Source: Gossypium raimondii (lineage: Eukaryota > Streptophyta > Magnoliopsida > Malvales > Malvaceae). From it: a stretch of 64,000 nt of DNA. Position numbers and translations under genes: made by a program. The notes beneath the pieces were generated by a model, which was not told the origin of the DNA, searched no databases, and saw only the letters and a program-made list of their open reading frames with translations. This document shows, piece after piece, positions 48,818 to 61,306 of the stretch. The stretch spans positions 2,666,001-2,730,000 of the forward strand of contig NC_068572.1 of the NCBI RefSeq assembly GCF_025698545.1, in the 5' to 3' direction. How positions within the stretch are numbered: the stretch's first letter is position 1; every line of letters begins with the position of its first letter.

Positions 48818-51183
48818 TGTAATAGCCTATTTTTGCCCGGCCCATTCAAAATAAGACCAACCCAAAATCATTTACACAGCCCAAATTAAATACAATTGAA
48901 CCCAAAAAAACTTGGGCCAAGTTAAACACAATTACAGGGCCACATGCCCCACGTTCGGCAGCCTCCACATCGCCCATGTTCAGCCCTCCGAGCGCACGAA
49001 CGCACAGCAACTGCCCACGTCGCTTCACCCACGACCAGTAGCTTCGCATAGCGCCGTTTCCACGTACCTGCAACAGGTTAAACCACGAAGAGCATGACTG
49101 AAAATAGGGCAAAAGTTGTAAAAACTATTATTTTGCTGTAAAGATTCGGCTATAAAAGGCCATTTGTTCTCTGTAATAGGGGTTAGACAAATGTTGTAAA
49201 AAACACTGGAAATACAAAAACAAAGAATCAAAAGCAGTTTTTAGAAGGTGATTTGTTTTTCTTCTCTTCGAGATTTCTTCTCACTGTTTTCATTTTTCGT
49301 TTTTTAAAAGAATAAAAAGAAGAATAAAGAAGGAAAGGGGCACTTACCTGGGTTCGGGCACTGGTTTCGAGCGCCGTGCGCGGCGGCTCTAGGCGGCGGT
49401 GGCATGAAGGGGCTAGGGTCGAACCCTAGCAGAGAGCCACCTCTTTTTTCCCCCCTCAGCTGATTCTAAAAAAGAAAAAGAAGATGAAATGAAAATGTTT
49501 GTTTTTTGAAAGAAATTTTGGTTTTAAGACTAAAGTAAAACGACGCCGTTTGGTGAGGGTAGGATCCGCACGTCGACCCAACCCGCAAACAGGGTCCGCG
49601 CGTTCCTGCCCTGGATGGGAAATTTTTGCAAGTGGTCCCCTTGTTTTTACAATGTGTTCAAATTATAATTATTTTTTTTTAAATTTCTACTGCACGTTTT
49701 ATTTTTGTTTCAAATTGGTCCATTGCTGCGCAGTGTTTTGGGTTGTTTGTGAAATTTTCCTTTTGGTCCTCCACTGTCGATTGCGTGTTCTAATTGGTCC
49801 ATTCGCATTTTATTTATTTATAAATTTGCCCCAAATATCTGATTAAAGTTTAAATTAGTCCTTTTTTGCTATATTATATTATTTGTTATTATTATTATGA
49901 TTATTGTTGTTATATTATTATTATACTTATATATACACACGCATATGTAGGTTAATATATATATATATATGTATTTTAAATGTTTTTAAATACATACGTA
50001 TACTTTATATATTTTATTATTATTTTATTCTCATAGTTTTATAAATATATATATACACATATATCCATTTATATTTTATAATATTCATACATTTTCTATA
50101 TTTTACATTTTATACATATATATATATATTTTTATAATATATATATATTCATACACCATTCAAAATATTATAAGCATTTTTTATATACCTGTATATCCAT
50201 ACTTTCATGATCTACTAATATATTATGTTTATACATTTTTATGTTTATTATTTCTAAACTGTAAGTATATTTTATTATTGATTCATTTTCACGATTTTTG
50301 AATACATATATATATGCATTAACATTTTATCATGCTTTCAAAGAACATATATTTTGGTTTTGTCAAAGCATTAAAATCATTTTTTTAAATTTTTAAATAT
50401 TTGACATTCATGATTCTCGAGAAAGATCGTGTCCTAACTTACTGGATTGTGATTATTTTTCGATGAATTTAGAAAACCAAGTATTTATTTTGTAATAAAT
50501 TCACATATTTCAAATAAAAGCTTATTCTCGAGAATTCAAAAATGTTGGGTCCTAACTTACTGGTCACGACGTTTTGTCATATCGAAATAAGAATTTCTAA
50601 AAAATAGTGCAATATTCGATATTTGGGAGTTTCTAGGAAATTGAGCCCTAACGTATTGGGTTCCGATTTTCTTTATTAATCCTAAATAACCGAGAATATT
50701 CTTTATTTAAAGTGCATAAGTATAAAAATCATTTTCGGGAACTTAATTTGTGGTGTCTAACGTATTTGGCATGACATGTTGCTTTCTTGAAATGAATATT
50801 TTCTTTAAAAGCTAAAAAGCGATATCCAAAGTTCAGGGATTTTGAGAAATTGTATCCTAACGTATTAAGTCTCGATTTCTTTATTTAACTTGAACATTTG
50901 ATTATCCTTTTCAGATTTCATCATTTGAGTTTTTAAAAAAATCTTTTTAACCCTCGACACTAAGACATTAAATAATCAATTTGGTATCGATTTTTGGGCG
51001 TTACGAGGGTGCTAACCCTTCCTCGTGCGTAACTGACTCCCGAACCTGTTTTCTCAAATTTCGCAGACCAAAATCGTTTTTAAGGTGAGCCGATCACACC
51101 TCGATCAAGGATCGGTAGCGACTTCAATTTTTATTTTTTTAAAGTCGAAAATAAATTTTTGTTTTCAAAAAATAGTTTCGACA
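48818..51183. mobile_element. solo LTR-like element B, 2.37 kb
   Basis: Starts TGTAATAGCC, ends TTTCGACA, flanked by the exact 5 bp duplication AAAAT (48813-48817, 51184-51188). Its empty site is visible in DR copy 1. It has the same internal layout as element A, reversed. A GC-rich part at 49330-49620 carries AAAACGACGCCGTTT (49537-49551). No coding region. Confidence 0.82.
50405..50905. repeat. ~105 bp degenerate tandem repeats in element B
   Basis: Five units, marked by (C/T)CTAAC at 50433, 50551, 50647, 50756 and 50856 (spacings 118, 96, 109 and 100). The core resembles GAGAAATTGTATCCTAACGT. Confidence 0.75.
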
Positions 51184-52075
51184 AAAATAATGTAAACCGC
51201 CATTAAAACGGATTAATCAGTTCCAATTGACAATCATTACATAAGTTGCTACCTATGCTAATGTTGTTGCTTTTTCTGAAAATTTTAGTGACTGGACAAA
51301 TATGGGGTGGTACTGTGGTAGGCTCATTACTTTTTAATTATTAATTAAAAAACTTAGAAATTAAAAGAATATATATGAAATTTATAAAAAAATAAAATTG
51401 AATATTAAATAAATATAAACGTAAAAAAATGTTAAAAGTTTAGAAATTAAAAAATTAATTTAAAAAATTGATTAGTCAACTCTTAGTAAAAGGGGTTTAT
51501 TGATCGAGTAACTCTCATTCAGTTAATTGACCTAATTCACTTTAGGTTGAGCTTAAGCTTAGATTTTTCAATTTTAGATCAACATGTTTTATTATTAAAA
51601 TTAATATAAAATATAAAAATAATTATAATTATATATTTTTATAATTAAATTCAAATAAAATGTATTTAAAATGGAGGATAATATACACTTAATTTAGCTT
51701 GAATTCATCTCTTTTGATTGTTGCAACAATAACGATGATAGTTAAAGTAAACTTCAATTGACACTTATTATTTTCTTTTATAGGTGTCGTGATTAATTTA
51801 AAAATAGATAAAATTCAAAATTATATACGAATTTTGGCTTAATGTGTAATTTTATATATGGATTTTAATTTCGAGTAATTTTACACATGAAATTTTAATT
51901 TGATTCGATTATCATACAATATGTTAAGAAACGTCAATGATCGTAGTTAACTAGTGATACGCCGATGATGAGCACAAGAGAAACAAGGTAGAGGAGCAAA
52001 GGCGATAGCTAGGGCACGAAAAAGAGAAAAGAAAATAACCGGAAGTAACTTTCATTAAATTGGTAAAAAAGTATT
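51184..52075 (+). repeat. direct repeat DR, copy 2, right piece
   Basis: Continues the match to 33050-33915 after element B, down to AGCTAGGGCACGAAAAAGAG and the following ACTTTCATTAA. Confidence 0.8.
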
Positions 52076-52679
52076 ATTTTAAATTATAACTATAATATAT
52101 TTATACATCAACAGTTTAGTCCCTAACCAATTAACAGTTTCTAGTTAGATTACAAACTAAAATACTAACTAACCAGTGACTATCTACTAGCCTTTCAACA
52201 AAATAATTATTAATATAATTATCGATATAATATTATTTTATGTTACATATTGTATATATAAATAATTATATTTATTTAATATAAAAATAAATTAATGTAT
52301 TTATTTATTTTAATTATGTATGATTGAATCAAAATTATGAATATGATTTTTTATAAAAAAACAACTTGAATATCATGATAGTGGCAAAAAGAATTAGGGA
52401 TAGTAAATCATGTCAAATTTCAAAATGTTTTGAATTTCAAGGGCATAACTGCAAAACTGCCCATTAAACTTTGTATAATATACATATTATAAAATAAAAG
52501 GAGGAGAATTTTTTTCCTTTAAAAAACCAAGAAAAAAAAAGTGTAGTACTAACATTTTTTTCCCTTAAAAGGAAAAAAAAAATAGAAAAAATAGCTTTCA
52601 CAATTATTATTTTTATTATTTGATATTTTCTTTGTGCAAAACCAGAGAAATTGATGAGAAGAAGAAGAAAAAGAAAAAG
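52076..52679. other. BAM4 upstream region
   Basis: AT-rich. A purine-rich 5' leader (GAAGAAGAAAAAGAAAAAG) ends at the start codon. TATA-like motifs are too common here to pick one. Confidence 0.4.
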
Positions 52680-55600
52680 ATGGCATGCAAGTGTGGAGGC
52701 TACTACTACACTTTGAACGCAAAGGCGAGCTTCGATCGCGACTTAGCGAAAACGCGAAAGTTTCTTCTGCGAAACGTTTCGGTGATCCGCATGTTCACGA
52801 GCGGATTCTTCCGCAGTAAATGGCGATCCATTGCTGGTAAACGTCGCATCTTGAGGTCGGTGACTGATATTTTTCGTTTTATTTTATGATTTCTAACTTT
52901 TTCCTGTTTGATTACCGAGAAAATTGTACAAAATGAAAATTTCGATATCCGTGCTCTTTTTCCTTTTTTTCTTCTTTTTGCTTGAATGTAATTAGTCTTA
53001 ATAACCGAAGAGCTGATTGGAAGCGTTTATTTTAGGAGAAAATTTGGGTTTGTCGTATCTTAGAGCTGTACATTGCAGTTAATGTTTCGTTGGCGATAAA
53101 AATAAGAGAGCAAGGAAAATTGTTGAATTGATAAAAAGCGGAATCTGTTTTTGTTAGAGCTGAAAAATTAAATTAAGTGACGATTTTTTAGTTTATCTAA
53201 TTCAGAAGAGAGAAATCGTAACCATTCAGCTCTGACAAGAAAAAGAAAGAAGAAAACACTTGTAAATTGTAAAGCTATATTATCAAATTTCGAATTTAGA
53301 TATGAAGCCAATTAACGATTAGGAGGATTTGTCCGTTTTGATCAGATTTGAAGGCAATGTAACGGGGAAAAAGATGAAAATGATTTTGTGGAGTCTTCGG
53401 GTAGTTAGTATACTGTTTTCTTTAAAAACAAAGCTCATGTTTCTGGTTTTTACTGAAATGGAATTATCTTAGTATGGTGAAGTAAGCATGTGGTTTTGTT
53501 GTGGCTCAAGTGTTTCTAAGTTCTATGATACTTCTTCTTCTTATTCCTTTTAATTTCATTGGAAGAGATTGATTCTGTTCAAACAAGTTACTGCTTAGGT
53601 TGCTTGGATTGCAGTGATGGGATATTACTTGGCAAACTAAACAAAATTTAAAATTTTATGGTTTTCTTTTTAGCTGAATTATATACCTTGCTCTGATGTA
53701 GAAGTACTGATTTCTTGCAGCATGGATGCTCGAGAGAAATCGAGATCGACGATACTGGAATCATCAAAAGATAAGAGGGTGCCTATTTTTGTAATGATGC
53801 CTGTGGATATATTCACTCTTGATGCCTCTGGGTGTCCAAGAATTAGAAAGTAAGGTTTAGGCATTTCATCTGCTCGATTATCAATATATTGTATGGTTCA
53901 GCTTTTCTAAAAGGGAGGTAGACTCAATGTCTGCCTCATACTTTCCGCTATAAGGATTATATAACCACCTTGTCCTAATTAACATTCTCATTTATAGGAT
54001 TTTTGTTTTTGATATCTTAAATTTTGGATATTATGCCTTGTTTTGCTTTCCAAAATAAAACGGTTTTTGATTTGGTCTTTGTTGTTTCAGACTCAAGGCC
54101 TTAACTGTATCTCTAAAAGCACTCAAGTTGGCAGGTGTTCATGGAATTGGAGTTGAAGTCTGGTGGGGAATAGTGGAGCGTTTCTCACCTTTTGACTACG
54201 ATTGGTCTCTGTATGAAGAGCTGTTTAAATTGATTTCTGATTCAGGGCTGAAGTTGCATGTTGCTTTGTCTTTTCACTCAAATATTCACTCAACTCATGG
54301 AAAAGGGGGTGTGAGTCTACCACTGTGGATTTTGGAGGTTTGCCATTTACTTGTTATCTTCTAATGGAATTGTCACAGAGTAAGAATTGCACTGTCAATT
54401 TACTAAGGTTTTATTTTGGTGCAACACATTAGACTGGTAGGATTCTTGCCATCCTATCTGTTGAGTGATTTAATAAATTCAGATGGCCAAACTTACATTT
54501 TTTACTCAACCACCAGTTCCATTTGCTAGGTGATCTACTTTTGTTATCCTGTAAGTGAGACTGCATTCTATCTTCCAATATGTCTTAAGCTACTTCATTG
54601 AAAAGCTTATGAGATAGGAAATTCACTAAGAGCACCTTATTTATAAATTATATTATCGTACTGCTAGCTAATATATTTTTTTCCCTTTTGCTGTCAGATT
54701 GGTGATGTAAATAAAGATATATACTATAGAGATCAACAGGGGTTCTCCAACAATGATTATCTCACACTAGGGGTGGATCATGTTCCTCTGTTATCTGGGC
54801 GGACTGCCCTCCAGTGTTATGAAGATTTCATGCTTAGTTTTGTTAACAAATTTGAATCCTTTATTGGAACTGTAATTGAAGAAATAAGCATCGGTCTTGG
54901 TCCTTCTGGAGAACTTAGGTACTTTATGGTTCTTATGTTATTCTTTTCCTTTTTTTTTGTTCAGTCTATGAAGTTATTGTTGAAACATGATTATGAAGTC
55001 ATTGCATGATTGTCTTAGTGCAGGTATCCTGCTCATCCTTTTGGTGATGGTAGATGGAAATTCCCTGGCATCGGTGAATTCCAGTGTTATGATAAGTACA
55101 TGTAGGCATAAACTGTTTCCATCCTAATACAAGGTCAGGTGTTTCATTATTCTCAAGATAGTTTTGCTTGCAGGATGGAGGACTTAAAGATGGCTGCATG
55201 CCGAGAAGGAAAACCTCAATGGGGGGACAAAGGGCCACAGAATGCTGGCTGTTACAACAGTCTTCCATCTGGGGTGCCCTTCTTTGAAGAGGGAAAGGAG
55301 AGCTTTCTATCTGATTATGGCCGTTTCTTCCTGGTACTATGCTTTATCTGTAATATTTTCGTACCAGATTTATGTCTGTACATTGTGCAGGTTAATATTC
55401 TACAACATTCATGCACCAATATAATATGTACTGCTACCATGCATTAACTTATGGTATTCAAACCGTCCATTTGAATTTAATCCATTGACCAGATATCTGC
55501 AATATAGAAGAGTGGTGCTGAATTTACTGACTGTCATATTGAGAGGTTATTTATGATCATTGCTACATTTTTATTTTCTAAGTTACTCGTCTACTAAAAT

Positions 55601-57911
55601 GGTAATATATGGGGTAGAGCTCCTTTTGGCTGGAGCTCATAGTGATATACAAATAGGTATGTATTTATTGGGGAAAGTGCGTGATAACATCATGTTTTCA
55701 GAAATCCAATATGCAATCCCCAGCCTCAGATTAAACATGATTATGGAAACAAACTTAGCATTTAAAAACCATACTTGGGAATGATCTTTTGCAGGAATGG
55801 TACAGTGGTAGGCTGATTTGTCATGCAGATGCCATTCTTGCAAAGGCAGCAAAGATACTGAAAAAATACCAAGAAAATGAGCAAACTTCTGTTATGTTGG
55901 TGGCTAAAATTAGTGGAATTTATTGGTGGTACCAGACTGTATCACACCCTGCTGAACTTACTGCTGGTTACTACAACACGGCTCTGAGAGATGGTTATGA
56001 TCCAGTTGTCTCAGTGTTGTCTCGACATGGAGCTGCTTTGCATATTCCGTGAGAATTTTATCTTTATCTAGTTCTTTTTTTATTTTTTTCATTTTCTTCT
56101 TTACCCAGATGGATTTCTGTTTGGTTGGGTTTCCTCTTCAAAAACTTTCTGCACAATGCATTATTCATTTAATGACTGAAAATAGTTTTGGTGCAATATT
56201 TGGGGTGAACTTATACTTGCTCACAGATTTCAGTGGAATGATTGACATACAAGGCTGTGAATCTCATATCCACCTTTGAGTCTCCGTAATGAAACTAATT
56301 TTTGTAGAAACTTTGGAACCAATATGTTTCTATCATTTTGCGGATGTACCAAATCTTGAGGTTAAAGCTTACAAGATGTAATATAGATGTTAGGGAATAG
56401 CAAGCATCAACAATTGAAGTTTTTTTTTTTTTTTCTGTTCTTTGCTTCTTCATTGTGCCCCTCCTCCTCGTCCTCCTCTCTGTTATCTAAGTTTGATCAT
56501 TTATATTGGTTGTAGATATTTATCCATTTCCATCCTGCATTTTCATTTCTTCAACTTACCTTGTAGCTGCTTAGAGATGATGGACAGTGAAACCCCACCA
56601 ACCTATCTTTGCAGTCCTGAAGGATTACTGAAACAGGCATGAGTTCTTTTTTATTGACAAAATTTTCTTTTCTTCTTTGACCAAGAAATATGTGATTTTA
56701 GTCATTGCCATTTTAGCTGCTTAAATCTACAAATGGTACTGTTCCATGACTTGAATTTATCTTGTAATTGATTAAAGAAGTTTATGTAGTAACATGTTTT
56801 GACATTCCCTTCATGCCTATTGCAGTGGGTATTATAATTTGGTGTAGACCTGTCAATATTCCTGTTGTGTTTATGTATTTTGTTATGTCATATTCATTTT
56901 AAGCTGTTTTATATTTATATAAATTTTGACATATAGATTTTAACACATTCTTACTAAAGTTCTTGTTATTTTTCATGTAGAGTGTTTTTTTGTCAAACTT
57001 AATTATTTCCAGTGGCATGTTGGATATTGACAAGACTTATTTGATGCTATTTTTTAGTTACTGTTTTGCTGAAATATGTTTACAAGTGTAGCCTCTCACC
57101 ATATGCCCCTTGAAAAAGAAAAGAGAAAAGATTATCTTGTTCCATCTCCATGATTTTGTGACGAGTGAACCTGAATCTGTGTACATTTTAGGGCTTAATG
57201 GGCTAATGCTTAAGGCCTAATCCCTTTCCAGACATCAAGAAACAGTTCTGTTTTCACCTTCTATGACAGATATATAGAGAAAACATCTGGTTGCATGTTA
57301 TAAGGAAGTTTAAATGAAGTTGGTAAAACTGTATTACTATTATATATGATTTAACAGCTAAAGAGTGTCAATACCAGATGCAACTTGTTTCATTAGTCAT
57401 TCCTATGCTTCTCTTGTGCCAAAACCTAATTTCTTTGACCTTCTGACTTTCAATGCAGATGCAGTCTGTTTCAAAGAAAAGGATCGTTAACTTGATTGGA
57501 AGAAATACAACCGAACGACTTGACAAAGTAAATATCATTCTATCTTAACACAATATTTTCTACCCTTCAGCTTAATAATAAGATTTAATTGTTTTTTTGG
57601 CAATGATTAATATGGTACTCGTGATGGCTTTTAACTCTCAGGTTCACAATTAGTTTAGTACTTGTCCTTTCCCAGTTCCTTTGAACTTTCTGTTGCCGGT
57701 ATTTTCTTTACTAGAATGACTCATATTTTCTCTTTCATTCTCTTTCAAACTCTCGCAGACTGGACTATGGAAGATTCGTTCAAACTGTTACAATCCCCAA
57801 GCAGAAGTTGTAAGATCATTTACTTATTTCAGAATGAATGATAGTATATTTAGGGTTGAAAATTGGAATAACTTTGTACCTTTTGTCAGAATGATGAGCA
57901 CCGATTTGTAA
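52680..57911 (+). CDS. BAM4: BAM4-type beta-amylase-like protein, probably non-catalytic
   Basis: Glycosyl hydrolase family 14 protein; Arabidopsis BAM4 is a plastid protein that promotes starch breakdown without beta-amylase activity. Exons: 52680-52855, 53721-53849, 54091-54337, 54698-54918, 55024-55101, 55174-55333, 55795-56048, 56567-56636, 57459-57527 and 57759-57911. The model is 518 residues (Arabidopsis about 531). Exon 1 encodes a Ser/Arg/Lys-rich, transit-peptide-like leader. The barrel follows: VPIFVMMPVD, AGVHGIGVEVWWGIVE, GLGPSGELRYPAHP, GRWKFPGIGEFQCYDKYM, KISGIYWWYQTVSHPAELTA and HIPCLEMMDSE. Both Glu of the catalytic pair are kept (about E256, E425). The CGGNVGD loop with the catalytic Asp is replaced by HSNIHSTHGKGG (about 164-175), the BAM4 signature. 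Intron 8 is GC-AG. The end VENWNNFVPFVRMMSTDL matches BAM4. Confidence 0.93.
56637..57458 (+). other. GC-AG intron of BAM4
   Basis: The exon before it ends LLKQ and the exon after it starts MQSVSKKR, as in BAM4. The donor reads CAG/GCATGA. The nearest GT downstream would follow an in-frame TGA, so the GC donor is required. Confidence 0.75.
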
Positions 57912-58992
57912 TATACTGTTTCAACTGTCTACCACTTTACTAAGCTCATTAAGATAACCCTGCCCCTATATTTTTTTTTACCTGACTGGGGGATGGGGAA
58001 ATTGCAGAAGCTTTTGTGGTCTTGTCTTATATCTGGTTATACATCCTTTCCTCATTCATTTCCAGCATTGATATTTTTAGATGTTGGAAAATAAATCCAA
58101 AAAGTATCAAAAGGTTCACCAAAATTTAAGGAAGATGTTGGTTTTGCCACAGTGCTTGATGCTAGTATAACTTTGTGGAGCTTCTTTTCCAGAAGGTGTG
58201 AAAAATGATCATTGAGAATCATATCCTTCTGATTTTCAATCCCAGTTCTTCCACTCAGCATCTAATAGCTTTCATGTTTTATGACCTGGTTGAAAGTTCA
58301 ATTATTAACACATGGAAACTCATAGATTCATTTTTGAAGTGGTTGATGGACATGGTATTCAGTACTTAGCTTATTTTAGGAGAGAGATTCTATCAAATAG
58401 CAATGTTTCGTTAAGTTTTTTGCTTCTCTTCTACTCTTCAATGTTCGTAGGCCATGTTGTACTAAAGGCACTTTGTTTATTTTGCTATTAGTCTTTCTAT
58501 ATTGTGGTTAATATGAAAATACCAAAATGTTGTATTTCTGTAGCGTGTTCCAATTCTTCATTTTTCTTGAAATACTTGTATCAAACACATATGAACCTGG
58601 CCTTTGGCAAATAAATTGGAGGCAACTGTGACTTGCATGTATTTCTCATCATCGTGATTTGTTGTGATGTAGCATATAGTTGTTAGAGATTGTTATCAAT
58701 GTTGGAACCCTATGTGTCAACAATATGCAACCGTGCAGTGATCAATCCACACATCCCTTGAGCCAAATATTGAGATCCTATCCCTATCAGGACAACAGCT
58801 TATTGCATATTGGGGGATGACTGATCCCACACCATGTCATGTCCTGAAGGTAAGCAATAATGGATATAGATGTTATGTATGATTAAATATTCACATTATC
58901 TAAGGTTGTGCATGATCTGCCTGTTATTTGGATAATGTATCCTCTCCTGTCGATGTCTATGTTGGTTCGGAGTTGTCTTACTTACACTTCCT
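57912..58992. other. BAM4 3' region
   Basis: 3' UTR and spacer; the open frame at 58052-58261 shows no recognisable features. 58740-58850 is less AT-rich but carries no frame. Confidence 0.35.
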
Positions 58993-59126
58993 TTGGTAGG
59001 AAAGAAAGAAACGGGTGAGAAAACAATTTAATCTAATGGTTGAACTACATTAATGTGCTATTTTGTAGCTCAACTATTAGATTAAAACATTTTCGTTCTT
59101 TATCTGACTTTTCTTCATCCTACCAA
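58993..59126. mobile_element. small foldback MITE, 134 bp
   Basis: TTGGTAGGAAAGAAAGAAACG at the left is inverted at the right (CATCCTACCAA). The arms meet at TTAATCTAATGGTTGAACTACA and its complement around a short loop. No clear target duplication. Confidence 0.65.
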
Positions 59127-59174
59127 TTGAAGCTTTAGGCTTACAACTTTATGATGATCAAAGATGATCCTTAG

Positions 59175-59420
59175 ATGTTTGTTGAGAAGAAGAAGAGGTT
59201 GGAAGCTTGAGTGACAGTTCAAACGGTGGTATGCAGACATCCGTAAGAGAGAGGTTTACGAGTGTCAAGACCCCAGGTTAAGAAAGGGGGAGAAGAATAA
59301 TGCTTCTCCTTCTACCTTTCTAATTAACCAGAGACACTCATAAACCTCCCTCTTACGGCTATTTGCACACTACTGTGTGAACTGCCTAAACCTTCAAACT
59401 CTTATCGACAATTTTCTTTA
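59175..59420. repeat. long imperfect hairpin
   Basis: The arms pair from GAGAAGAAGAAGAGGTTGG / CCTTCAAACTCTTATCGAC at the base, through GTAAGAGAGAGGTTTACGAGTGTC / GACACTCATAAACCTCCCTCTTAC-type sequence, to GAGAAG / CTTCTC beside the loop near 59300. Could be a MITE, a local inverted duplication or a small-RNA precursor; the sequence alone cannot decide. Confidence 0.6.
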
Positions 59421-59429
59421 GTGGCTGCA

Positions 59430-60063
59430 TGACATAGTGTTGCTAGAGTTGGACGTAACTGGATCATCATTATAGTATCTACATGAACTTCACCGTCTGG
59501 ACCCCCGTAGGTATTTTTTCCCCGAGCCCTATTGTATAATCAGCCAGCCTTTTCCGATCGTCATTCCATTCAGGGTCTCGCCTATAGTGTAACCAGATCT
59601 TTATATGCCATAGCATAGCATAGAAACCTGGGAATTGAATGGTGCTGTGAGAGTAATTTTTGGCGTGAAATTTCCATTTTGTATATTGCTTTTACTGATC
59701 CCAGTTTTATTTTAATTGGTTCGTGTCAATCTGTCGGGGGATTCTTTTTTTATTTCATTATCCTGGCTTGGGTTGAACTGGTTTAGGCAAAGCTTGTTTC
59801 ACTATTCAAACTAATATTAAAAATTATTTTTTTATCTATTTTATTAATACAAATTTAAACTGAATATATTCAGTTTTACTTTATTAATTGTTTAATAATA
59901 AACCCTTGATTCTAAAAACCGAGATTGTCATAAGGCGTTTATGGATATTTCTTAATCTCTCGGAACTAGCAGCATAAATAAATGAGATGTTTCTATCATC
60001 ATTTTCAAGCGATTGAAAATAAAGAAAAAAAACAGAATATTCAAAATAATTGCATCACATTAT
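59430..60063. other. spacer, nothing recognised
   Basis: 59460-59640 is less AT-rich (CCCGAGCCCTATTGTATAATC) and may be a transposon remnant. No frame or domain seen. Confidence 0.3.
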
Positions 60064-60508
60064 GGGTAAACTATAAAAAGAGTTATTTTTGTTTGTCTCA
60101 GATTACGTTTTAGTTATTTATGTTTGAAATATTACGTTTCAGTTATTCACGTTGTTTTGTTACGAAGTGGACATTTTACCGTTAAGCTTCGTTACTTCCC
60201 TAACAGTGGACTTACGTGGCGGTTTAAATGAGTTTTAAATGCCAACTTAGATGTCTTATGTGGTAGTTTAAATTAAAATTTATTTAATTAAAAACTTGTT
60301 TTCATTCCAACAACTAGAAATTTAAGTTGGCATTTAAAACTTATTTGGATTGTCATGTAGAATTATTATAAGGGAGATAATAGAATTTAACGGTAGAGTG
60401 ACATTTCGTAACAAAACGATAACGTAAGTGACTAAAATATAACATTTCAAACATAAATGATCAAAATATAATTTGAGGCAAACAAAATGACTATTTTATA
60501 GTTTACCC
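60064..60508. mobile_element. Mutator-type foldback MITE
   Basis: 445 bp, GGGTAAACTATAAAA to TTTTATAGTTTACCC, with long inverted arms. Flanks TCACATTAT and TAACATTAT match at 8 of 9 bases. The arms contain GTTTGTCTCAGATTACG and ATTTATGTTTGAAATAT, as in 29755-30447, so the two are one family. Confidence 0.85.
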
Positions 60509-60739
60509 TAACATTATTTCATCTAATTTTATCGTATGTGACTATGAAAATGAACTTCTTTCTTGCAAAAGAGAAGTTTTTTATTTCATCTGTTCCATTA
60601 CTTGAATTTGACACACCTTACATCACTATTTTACTAATTTTTCAAGGGCTAAAAATCTCATTTACTTAATTTAAAAATTTTGGATACCTATTAAGCATAT
60701 ATAACAGTATTTGGTCTCGCTTATAGGATTTAAAAATTA

Positions 60740-61102
60740 CTAATAGTGTATCAGGACACAATTTACCCTTTCTTTTTCCAACATGATTCCTTGAAAAAAA
60801 AAGCAAACAGTACAATCGAGCAGGCCTGAAAGGAACCCGGATAAAAAAACATAAGAAAGGGGTTCAAAAAAGTCGGCGCCAAGATCGAAGAGGTGAGCAA
60901 AAGAGTGACCAAAGTGTTCGAGGGCCAAAGCATATGCACCATCAACAGCACGCGTGCTTCCATGAAAGAGGCCATGTTGATAGCAATGCTCAAACCATGG
61001 AAGCCGGCTAGAACCACCAAAAGATTCAGAGTGTTCTAGCTCTATGTAGTAGGAGAGACATAAGGGACTCGACAAATATTTATATGGAAGCCGGCATAGC
61101 AT
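60740..61102 (-). other. unassigned open frame
   Basis: Two overlapping minus-strand frames (120 and 85 codons) in a GC-richer stretch (60820-61080). The shorter is hydrophobic (FHGLSIAINMASFMEARVLL). I recognise no family. It may be an exon of an unknown gene or a captured fragment. Confidence 0.3.
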
Positions 61103-61260
61103 AGAGTCTCACGTGTATAATTGCATCAAATTAAGATTTATGTATACAATTGTACATTAAATTAAAATTTATGTATAATTTAGAACTTATCCCTACTTTA
61201 ATTTTTAATTTAAGCCAAACTCATCCTTGAAGTTCAAAATTTTAAATTCTTGATTAGCAT

Positions 61261-61306
61261 TGATATTGAAGTCTTAAAGACTAAGAGAAACATGATTGTT
61301 TTTATT
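61261..61306 (+). repeat. direct repeat, copy 1 of a pair 2.7 kb apart
   Basis: 46 bp starting TGATATTGAAGTCTTAAAGA recur at 63956-64000 with about two differences. Upstream AAGCCAAACTCATCCTTGA is matched there too. Confidence 0.7.

Noticed and set aside
53679..53864. Minus-strand frame opposite BAM4 exon 2
   Set aside because: Shadow of the coding exon.
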